The notes beneath the pieces were generated by a model, which saw only the letters and a program-made list of their open reading frames with translations, made no database searches and was not told the DNA's origin. The position numbers were made by a program, and so were the translations under genes. Below, in pieces: positions 42,046-47,438 of a DNA stretch of 47,438 bases; position 1 is the stretch's first letter, and the number at the start of each line of letters is the position of its first letter. Origin of the DNA: JAGCJX01 sp045638645 (lineage in GTDB: Bacteria > Bacteroidota > Bacteroidia > Bacteroidales > UBA932); the NCBI GenBank assembly GCA_045638645.1, contig JAZUBU010000010.1, positions 1-47,438 of the forward strand, given 5' to 3'.

Positions 42046-42701
42046 CATTTGCACAAATGAACCGTTATTCGTCAATGTCTTCGTTTGCCGGATGGCCCCG
42101 TGTTGTTTTGTTTGAAGATGGTTCGGAGCGAAGCCAGGAACTGTACCAGGCGTTGGATGATCTGTCTGTCCGTTTCAAAGCCGTGTCTTTTATCGTCATT
42201 AACTACGATGAGATGAGTCCGGTGGATCAACAGAAGGCGTCAGCCATGACGGTGGATGGTCCTTCGACAGTGTATGTGGCCTGGGATTATGATCAGGAGG
42301 GGTTTGCCCTTCGTCCGGATTTCGATTTGCAACTTTTGAAGCCTTTGGTAGAGGATTTGGAGGATTTGTACGAGGGAATTCAGTTGTACCGTGATCAGGA
42401 GCCGAAACGGGCCAAGAAGAAGCTGAAAAAATTGTTTGAGGCGGAGCCATTGTTCTTTCCGGAGGCAGGTTTGTTTTTGGGCTTGTGTTGTGAGCAACAA
42501 GGGAAGTTTGATGAGGCGGCCAATTATTTTTCAGCGGCGGGACGTTACGGTGTGGCCGATGCGCTTTACCGCTTGGGGTATTATTATGAGACGGGTAGGA
42601 GCTCGGCAGGCGTAAATCAGGAGATGGCGCGGGTCCTGTATCACAAAGCTGCCCAGTTGGGCCACGAAAATGCGCAAATCCGCCTCTCACAGTTGCAGTA
42701 G
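41994..42701 (+). CDS. Exported protein with thioredoxin-like and Sel1-like parts
   Basis: A 235-residue exported protein with signal peptide KSKCLLALLALGLCLPSFA and AQ cleavage. The first 110 mature residues look like a thioredoxin fold (WPRVVLFEDGSERSQEL, then VSFIVINYDEMSP and GPSTVYVAWD) but have no CxxC active site. The C-terminal half has TPR/Sel1-like helix pairs, ending in GVADALYRLGYYYETGR and QEMARVLYHKAAQLGHENA. It is probably periplasmic; function unknown. I chose the start at 41994, which matches the duplicated copy. The upstream frame from 41958 lacks support. Confidence 0.83.
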   Translation: MKSKCLLALLALGLCLPSFAQMNRYSSMSSFAGWPRVVLFEDGSERSQELYQALDDLSVRFKAVSFIVINYDEMSPVDQQKASAMTVDGPSTVYVAWDYDQEGFALRPDFDLQLLKPLVEDLEDLYEGIQLYRDQEPKRAKKKLKKLFEAEPLFFPEAGLFLGLCCEQQGKFDEAANYFSAAGRYGVADALYRLGYYYETGRSSAGVNQEMARVLYHKAAQLGHENAQIRLSQLQ

Positions 42702-42727
42702 GACCTTGCCGGCTCTGTCGAGGGTAG

Positions 42728-43319
42728 TTGTGCGTTCACTTGCTACTGCTGATGATTGCTGCAAATCAAACTTGTCTCGTCAGATATAAGGAACAGGAAA
42801 TCCAGAGGGATATATTCGTGTTTCAATGCAATGTAGGTTGCAGAATAGGCGACCTTCTTCGCCTGAAGAAAAGGGATATAATCAATGGTGCGGTAGAGTA
42901 CATTCCGACGAAGACTATCAGAGAGAGCTAAGACCGTCGTTGTGCCTCTCAACGCAATCGCTATGTCCATCGTTGAAAAGTACAAGGATGTTCCTGGCGA
43001 CCAGTTGTTGCCGTTCATAAGCAGCCAGAACTACAACGAAAACATCAAGACCATTTTAGAGAAGGCAGGTATAACCTATCTTGTGACCAAACTGGATTCC
43101 GTTACCCGTACAGAGTCAAAAGTGCCGATCAACGAAATGGCCAGCAGCCACATGGCCCGCCGTACCTTCATCGGGAACATCTACAAACTGGTCAAGGACC
43201 CGAACCTCATCTCAGCCCTCACTGGCCACGCAGAAGGCAGCCGCGCCTTCAATCGCTACCGTGATATCGACATTGATATGAAGCGTGATCTTGTCAAGAT
43301 TCTGGAGGGGAAACAGTGA
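42728..43319 (+). pseudogene. Tyrosine recombinase/integrase, 5'-truncated and frameshifted
   Basis: The C-terminal catalytic domain of a phage-type integrase. The first Arg region is FQCNVGCRIGDLLRLKKRD (42812-42880), then the frame breaks after TIRES at the GA-rich string AGAGAGAG (near 42920) and continues in another frame with AKTVVVPLNAIAM, the HxxR box HMARRTF, TGHAEG and the Tyr in FNRYRD. All catalytic residues can be placed, but the SAM-like N-terminal domain (about 200 residues) is absent. It is dead as it stands, although the dinucleotide run could in principle slip back. It marks the left side of the A+T-rich island. Confidence 0.85.
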
Positions 43320-43428
43320 TGCTGGTTTTTATTTGACTGACATTTGACTGAGAGAGGATTTTGAGAAGTTAAGTAACTGATAATCAATCAAGTTTTATTT
43401 GACTGAAAACCAAAAATCAGCTTTTGAT
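43320..43428. other. Intergenic stretch with three copies of ATTTGACTGA
   Basis: The 10-mer ATTTGACTGA occurs at 43331-43340, 43342-43351 and 43397-43406, the first and third preceded by TTTT. Directly behind an integrase, such repeats can be arm-type binding sites or an attachment site. No gene is seen here. Confidence 0.5.
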
Positions 43429-43463
43429 TCGGAATTTATTGCAAATTTGCAGTAAATTCCGAA
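43428..43463. repeat. 36-bp palindrome, copy 1
   Basis: An 18-bp arm (TTCGGAATTTATTGCAAA) followed at once by its reverse complement, with one mismatch. A second copy lies at 46526-46561. It precedes the membrane-protein gene, and no U-tail follows, so it is more likely a protein-binding or recombination site than a terminator. Confidence 0.85.
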
Positions 43464-43528
43464 TGACTCTATGGGTGAGTTTTGTAGAATATCGTTTTGG
43501 CACTTTTTCTGTAAGGCGTGAGTCACTA

Positions 43529-44434
43529 ATGTTCTCTAAATTTAATAACCGTATGAATTGTATTTTTACTCCTGGAGTTCTTCAAACAATTGTTATTTGT
43601 ATTTCAGTTATTATCATTGTTTCGTGTATCCTAAAATTGATAAGTTTTTTGAAAAGCCCAACGATTTGTAGTCATAATTTAGGTTGTGATGATTGTCATC
43701 AGGTCAAGAGTGTTTCATATAAATTTGTTATTGGTATTCTATTTGGAATAGTGGTTATTTTATTCTCATTCAGATATTATAATCTTGAGAATTTGTTTGA
43801 CTTCTTGTCATTTACTTCAGCTATTGTATCAATTATTCTAGCAGTATTGACGATAATATATACATATTACACACAAGGTACAACAACATCTTCAGCTGAA
43901 AAGATAGAGAAGTCTTCTGTAGTAATAAAAGAGGCTACCAAGAATATAGCATCAGCTACTAATGCATATTCAAAGACGGCATATAGTCTGCAAGAGAATA
44001 TTCAGAAAATTCTAGATAAGCTCGATGGTATCAGTGCCAAAGTGGATGCGGGCCCTGATTATGTGAATAATGTAAGGACTGCTGCACGTGAAGAACTTGC
44101 TGCAGCTATTTTGGCCGATTTTAGCAAGAATGCTCCTCCTGCTGGATGTTTGCTTTTGTATGCATGTTGTGAAATACAGAAAACTCAAAAGTCATTTAAG
44201 TTATCCGATATTTTTCCTAATGATATGTTGATGTATTATGTAGGATTTTCGTATGCTATGAATAGTATAGGGACGGCTCAAATTTTAATGAATATGGAGA
44301 CTACAGAAATTAATAGGGCAGTAGTAAGTCAACATCTAGAGTCGTGTATAATTGAGCGAATACATGCAGAAGTCGCAATGGGAAATCAGTTCGTTGTTGA
44401 GCATAAGGCTAAAATTGACGAGTATTTTTTGTAA
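43529..44434 (+). CDS. Membrane protein with helical cytoplasmic tail, accessory, unknown function
   Basis: A 301-residue protein with three membrane helices (VLQTIVICISVIIIVSCILKL, shortened, near residue 16-38; KFVIGILFGIVVILFS near 68-88; and IVSIILAVLTIIYTYY near 104-122), a small Cys-rich loop (CSHNLGCDDCH) between the first two, and a helical cytoplasmic part (coiled coil about 130-185, then a folded helical end). I do not recognise it. The palindrome at 43428-43463 and the lack of other support make the Met at 43529 more likely than upstream codons; 43553 is another option. It stands before the ATPase-Toprim pair and may be its membrane partner. Confidence 0.7.
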   Translation: MFSKFNNRMNCIFTPGVLQTIVICISVIIIVSCILKLISFLKSPTICSHNLGCDDCHQVKSVSYKFVIGILFGIVVILFSFRYYNLENLFDFLSFTSAIVSIILAVLTIIYTYYTQGTTTSSAEKIEKSSVVIKEATKNIASATNAYSKTAYSLQENIQKILDKLDGISAKVDAGPDYVNNVRTAAREELAAAILADFSKNAPPAGCLLLYACCEIQKTQKSFKLSDIFPNDMLMYYVGFSYAMNSIGTAQILMNMETTEINRAVVSQHLESCIIERIHAEVAMGNQFVVEHKAKIDEYFL

Positions 44435-44472
44435 GGTAGAGATGAAAGATATGGCTATTTCACAATGAATTG

Positions 44473-44505
44473 TGACATTGCCGTAAAAAAATTACGGCAA
44501 TGTCA
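44473..44505. promoter_or_regulatory. Perfect 14-bp inverted repeat before the ATPase gene
   Basis: TGACATTGCCGTAA (44473-44486) and TTACGGCAATGTCA (44492-44505) with an AAAAA loop. Its right arm lies in the -33 region of the promoter at 44517, as an operator would. A smaller palindrome (CACAATGAATTGTG, 44461-44474) adjoins it. Confidence 0.75.
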
Positions 44506-44516
44506 AAACTTCTCAT

Positions 44517-44524
44517 TATATTTG
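44517..44524 (+). promoter_or_regulatory. -7 promoter box of the ATPase/Toprim pair
   Basis: TATATTTG, an exact TAnnTTTG match, 21-28 bases before the start at 44545. No good TTTG at -33; the inverted repeat arm takes that place. Confidence 0.6.
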
Positions 44525-44544
44525 TTGCATAAAAATACAATGCT

Positions 44545-45657
44545 ATGTTAAAGAAATTTAAAGTCTGCAATTTTAAAAGTTTTGAAAAGGAGTTTATCTT
44601 GGATCTTTCTGCGACAAATGGCTATGCTTTTAATACGGAGTGTATACGGAACGGCATTGTAAATTGTGCTATGGTTTATGGATACAATGGTATTGGTAAA
44701 TCTAATTTAGGATGGGCAATATTCGATATCATAGAGCATTTGACTGATAAAAGTCGCATAGAGTTTCCGTATCGGCATTATTTAAATGCATGTTCAAAGA
44801 ATGATTTGGCAGAATTTTCATATGAATTCTTAATCAATGAGTGTTTGGTAAGATATGATTATGGAAAGACTGACTATAAGACACTTGTGTATGAATCCTT
44901 GTGGATTAATGATAGGCTTGTCGTCTCTTTTGATAGGAGGGAAGATACAACTTTTGAGGTTTTCCTCAAAGGTGCAGAGACATTGAGAGGAATATCTTTG
45001 GACTCTCAATTGTCGGTGTTGAAATATGTAAAAAACAATACGGTACTTGAGGATAATGCGGAAAATGAGGTGTTTTATAAGTTTTTTTCTTTTGTAGAGC
45101 ACATGTTGTTTTTCCGTTCGCTTGAGGATCGTTCATATATAGGACAGGATAAAAAAACAGGCTCATTGGTGGCTGATATTATAAAGAATGATAAAGTTAA
45201 AGATTTTGAGACTTTTTTGAATGAAGCAAATGTGAGTTGTAAATTGTCTGTAGTCGAAGTGATGGATGATAAGGAACTTGCATTTGATTTTGGGGAAAAG
45301 AAAATACTTTTTCGAGAAATTATGTCGACAGGAACAAGTTCATTGATGCTTTTCTATTGTTGGTGTCTTGAAATCATTAAATCCAATGTATCCTTTGTTT
45401 TCATTGATGAGTTTGATGCATTTTATCATCATGAATTATCAAAGCTGGTTGTCAAGAAATTGAAAGAGTCTGGTATCCAATTTATTTTAACGACTCATAA
45501 TACGTCAATTATGAGTAACGACTTGATGAGACCGGATTGTTATTTCCTGATGAATAGGAATAAAATACTACCGTTGTCAAAGTGTACCGAAAAAGAACTC
45601 CGAGAGGCGCATAATATAGAGAAGATATATAAAGCAGGAGCATTCTATGTTGAATAA
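44545..45657 (+). CDS. ABC/AAA15-type ATPase of a probable defense pair
   Basis: A 370-residue ABC-like ATPase (AAA15/OLD/RloA type). Motifs: Walker A GYNGIGKS (46-53), a signature-like STGTSSL (261-267), Walker B FIDE in VFIDEFDAF (286-289) and the H-loop TTH (316-318). The middle part (about 70-250) is not the usual coiled coil of Rad50 but a mixed domain. Start at 44545 by the nearby promoter. It overlaps the Toprim gene by 11 bases, so both are made together. The pair resembles RloA/RloB, AbiL or PARIS, in which the ATPase senses phage and the partner acts. Which class it belongs to is open. Confidence 0.85.
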   Translation: MLKKFKVCNFKSFEKEFILDLSATNGYAFNTECIRNGIVNCAMVYGYNGIGKSNLGWAIFDIIEHLTDKSRIEFPYRHYLNACSKNDLAEFSYEFLINECLVRYDYGKTDYKTLVYESLWINDRLVVSFDRREDTTFEVFLKGAETLRGISLDSQLSVLKYVKNNTVLEDNAENEVFYKFFSFVEHMLFFRSLEDRSYIGQDKKTGSLVADIIKNDKVKDFETFLNEANVSCKLSVVEVMDDKELAFDFGEKKILFREIMSTGTSSLMLFYCWCLEIIKSNVSFVFIDEFDAFYHHELSKLVVKKLKESGIQFILTTHNTSIMSNDLMRPDCYFLMNRNKILPLSKCTEKELREAHNIEKIYKAGAFYVE

Positions 45658-46438
45658 AGGACAGACTCTTTTTGTTTTCGAAGGCAGTCGAACAGAAGAT
45701 AAGGTAGTTCAGATGCTTGAACGTAACTTTTTAGGAGAAAAAGTTGCGTTGAAGTGCGTATATGACGCTGAAATATATCAATTATATCGGCGATTGAAAG
45801 ATGATGATTTTGCACTGGATGTTGTTAATCTGTTGAAAGAGAGAAGTCCGCAGAATGCCGAGAAACTGAAAGATTGCGATAGGGATACTTTTGCATATAT
45901 TTATCTGTTTTTTGATTATGATGGTCATTCTACCCTTGCTGACGATGATAAGATTATAGAACTACTGGATTTCTTCGATAACGAAACAGACAACGGAATG
46001 TTATATATCAGTTATCCAATGGTCGAGGCAATACGCCACTTTAAAGATATGGAAAGCTTTAAAACATTGACCGTGAAATGTAAGAGACAGAAATGTATTT
46101 ATCAGAATGAGTGTTTGGATAAGGATAATTGCTTTTATGAACCCCATTATAAGACATTTGTTTCTACAGATTGCAGACCTCAGTTGGTGAATGTTAATAG
46201 CTTTACTCGCAAGGTTTGGAATGAACTGATATTGGCTCATTTATGCAAGATGAATTATTTGATAAATGATGAGTATGTGTTTCCTGTATCAATATCGAAT
46301 CAGTTAACTGTGTTCAATAAACAGCAGGAGAAACACATAAATCAGAAATGTCCAAGAGTTGCTGTGTTGAGTGCCTTCCCGATGTATGTTCTGGATTATT
46401 ACGGTGTAAACAAGTTGAAAGAAAAATTAATCGAATAA
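45647..46438 (+). CDS. Toprim/RloB-like effector with a four-cysteine insert
   Basis: A 263-residue protein with Toprim-type residues: Glu12 in FVFEGSRTEDK and the DxD pair Asp90 and Asp92 in YLFFDYDGHS, with SYPMVEAIRHF (about 122-132) matching the conserved NPxxE region of RloB-like proteins. An insert at about 145-162 has four cysteines (C-x4-C-x5-C-x5-C), as in a metal-binding knuckle. A nuclease role is likely from the fold; the insert is unusual. It overlaps the ATPase gene by 11 bases. I did not see DUF4435 features that would make it a clear AriB, and it could also be a topoisomerase-type regulator. Confidence 0.78.
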   Translation: MLNKGQTLFVFEGSRTEDKVVQMLERNFLGEKVALKCVYDAEIYQLYRRLKDDDFALDVVNLLKERSPQNAEKLKDCDRDTFAYIYLFFDYDGHSTLADDDKIIELLDFFDNETDNGMLYISYPMVEAIRHFKDMESFKTLTVKCKRQKCIYQNECLDKDNCFYEPHYKTFVSTDCRPQLVNVNSFTRKVWNELILAHLCKMNYLINDEYVFPVSISNQLTVFNKQQEKHINQKCPRVAVLSAFPMYVLDYYGVNKLKEKLIE

Positions 46439-46525
46439 TTATAGCATATTCAATACAAGTGGAGAAAGGGTGATTGTTATAGGATAATTCCAACATCGGA
46501 TAATTAAGATATAGTCAAATAAGGT

Positions 46526-46561
46526 TTCGGAATTTACTGCAAATTTGTGGTAAATTCCGGA
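46526..46561. repeat. 36-bp palindrome, copy 2
   Basis: Left arm TTCGGAATTTACTGCAAA, right arm TTTGTGGTAAATTCCGGA, a less perfect copy of the palindrome at 43428-43463. It ends 28 bases before the gene at 46590. Confidence 0.85.
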
Positions 46562-46589
46562 TTTGTAAAATAACATTAAAGTCTAGGAA

Positions 46590-47309
46590 ATGAGTTCACA
46601 GAAAATACCTTTTGCAGATAAGCCGTGGATTAAAAATTCGGCATGGGCTATTGCTGTTATATCATTAATAGTGACTGTGTACGTCTCATTCTTTTATCAG
46701 AAGTCTTGTAAGTTAGAATATGAAATACTGTCCAACACAAGTATTCTGAATAAGAATGTTGAGTTGTCATCTATCAAGATTATTGTGGATAGTGTTGATG
46801 TTCAGCAGAGTAATTCGAATATTAGCATTATAGAGCTTCTCGTTTCAAATAGAGGAAAGAATCATTTAAGGCGAGATGATTATGATAACTCAAAATTTGG
46901 CCTATTGATCCAGAATGGTACACTTTTAGAAAAACCGGAACCCTTATCTGCTAGTACGACTCATTTGCGAAATTGTATTAATGAGTATTCTTTCAACTAT
47001 GACAGCACTTTTCTAAATATACCTACTTTGCCATTGGATTCTAAAGATTTTTATAAATTGAAATTAGTCATTCTGCATGATAATAATCATTCTCTTAGTT
47101 TTATTCCATGCGGAAAAATTATTGGTCAAAAAGAGATTCTTGTAATTGACTCTATTAACGTGGAAGAGTCGTTTCTTTCAAAAGTGTTACAAGGGAGTTT
47201 TTGGATTCATATTTGTCGTTTTATCGGCTATTTGATGGTACTTATCAGTATATCAGTAATATTAACAACAATATCGGAGTCGGTGTCTAGCAGAAAGAAA
47301 AAAAGCTAA
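46590..47309 (+). CDS. Membrane protein with two anchors and a beta-rich external domain, unknown
   Basis: A 239-residue protein with one membrane helix near the N-terminus (WAIAVISLIVTVYVSFFY, about 18-35), a soluble beta-rich middle of about 150 residues and a second helix (FIGYLMVLISISVILTTI, about 211-230) before a basic end. No domain is recognised. An AGGAA lies 9 bases before the start at 46590, and the second 36-bp palindrome lies 28 bases upstream. It shares the A+T-rich style of the ATPase/Toprim pair and may belong to it, though a separate accessory gene is just as possible. Confidence 0.75.
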   Translation: MSSQKIPFADKPWIKNSAWAIAVISLIVTVYVSFFYQKSCKLEYEILSNTSILNKNVELSSIKIIVDSVDVQQSNSNISIIELLVSNRGKNHLRRDDYDNSKFGLLIQNGTLLEKPEPLSASTTHLRNCINEYSFNYDSTFLNIPTLPLDSKDFYKLKLVILHDNNHSLSFIPCGKIIGQKEILVIDSINVEESFLSKVLQGSFWIHICRFIGYLMVLISISVILTTISESVSSRKKKS

Positions 47310-47438
47310 TCAAGGATGCTTACTCAAATAAGGAAATAGATAACGAGGTGGTAGATGATTATGTTAAACTTGGATGGTTGTCACTATTAGAGGTAAAAGA
47401 CTACCTAAGTATGAACGAAAAGGAACTTTATAGAAAAT
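47291..47438 (+). CDS. Partial open frame with possible helix-turn-helix
   Basis: An open frame from the stop at 47288 to the window end. Its end reads WLSLLEVKDYLSMNEKELYRK (shown in part), like the helix-turn-helix of excisionase or MerR-type DNA-binding proteins. No ATG is seen early in the frame; a GTG at 47348 is possible. It is cut by the window end, so I give low confidence. Confidence 0.35.

Noticed and set aside
43320..47438. CRISPR array among the short repeats of the right-hand island
   Set aside because: Only three irregularly spaced 10-mers and two distant palindromes; no regular repeat-spacer order.

Overview
The window is chromosomal DNA of a Bacteroidota bacterium, almost certainly order Bacteroidales. 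The evidence is the promoters (-7 box TAnnTTTG, -33 box TTTG), the lipoproteins and small beta-barrels, the type V (Mfa/FimA-like) fimbrial locus, an indolepyruvate oxidoreductase pair and a sulfonolipid (capnine-type) gene set. Sulfonolipid genes fit gut lineages such as Alistipes/Rikenellaceae or Odoribacter-like relatives. The species cannot be fixed from the window.

Bases 1-1400: the 3' end of a 5S rRNA gene and its terminator, about 0.9 kb with no convincing gene, and one small membrane protein. Bases 1.4-14.4 kb (minus strand): rny, a 6S-like RNA, zapA and a coiled-coil partner gene; then a tight run HAD phosphatase > porin-like barrel > dicarboxylate/amino-acid:cation symporter > nitrilase-family amidase > 5'-nucleotidase; then a DUF454 membrane protein with a small outer-membrane barrel; then a large Fn3-like lipoprotein with an RluA-type pseudouridine synthase. 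Bases 14.5-16.7 kb (plus): iorA-iorB. Bases 16.8-20.6 kb (minus): two papain-fold C1 peptidases, pssA and a TPR-like lipoprotein in one operon. Bases 20.8-26.3 kb (plus): an unrecognised exported barrel protein, a ClpB without its N-domain behind a sigma-54-like promoter, and a BACON-sialidase lipoprotein.

Bases 26.3-32.6 kb are a probable sulfonolipid region: two short-chain dehydrogenases, a small membrane protein coupled to a YeiH-type exporter, a divergent MarR regulator, a cysteate synthase and a PLP-dependent cysteate fatty-acyltransferase (SulA/CFAT-like). The last gene has a well-formed promoter overlapped by repeated AAAGTAAAA half-sites. One of the SDRs could reduce 3-ketocapnine, and the exporter could handle sulfite or sulfate.

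Bases 32.7-41.1 kb are a fimbrial operon: a DUF3575 barrel, FimB/Mfa2-like anchor, large GLUG-like adhesin, small fimbrillin-like protein and beta-helix fimbrillin, closed by strong terminators. In front lies a 235-bp segment bounded by inverted 15-bp sites. Its one well-formed promoter points away from the fimbriae, so it reads as an invertible promoter captured OFF and aimed at the sulfonolipid operon.

Bases 41.1-47.4 kb are accessory and become A+T-rich: a deleted duplicate of a Sel1-type gene, a glycine-zipper membrane protein, the intact Sel1-type gene, a broken tyrosine recombinase with repeats behind it, and a module of membrane protein, ABC/AAA15 ATPase, Toprim/RloB-like protein and second membrane protein. 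Long palindromes precede three of these genes. The ATPase-Toprim pair resembles RloAB/AbiL/PARIS-type anti-phage systems and is the best candidate here for an undescribed system.
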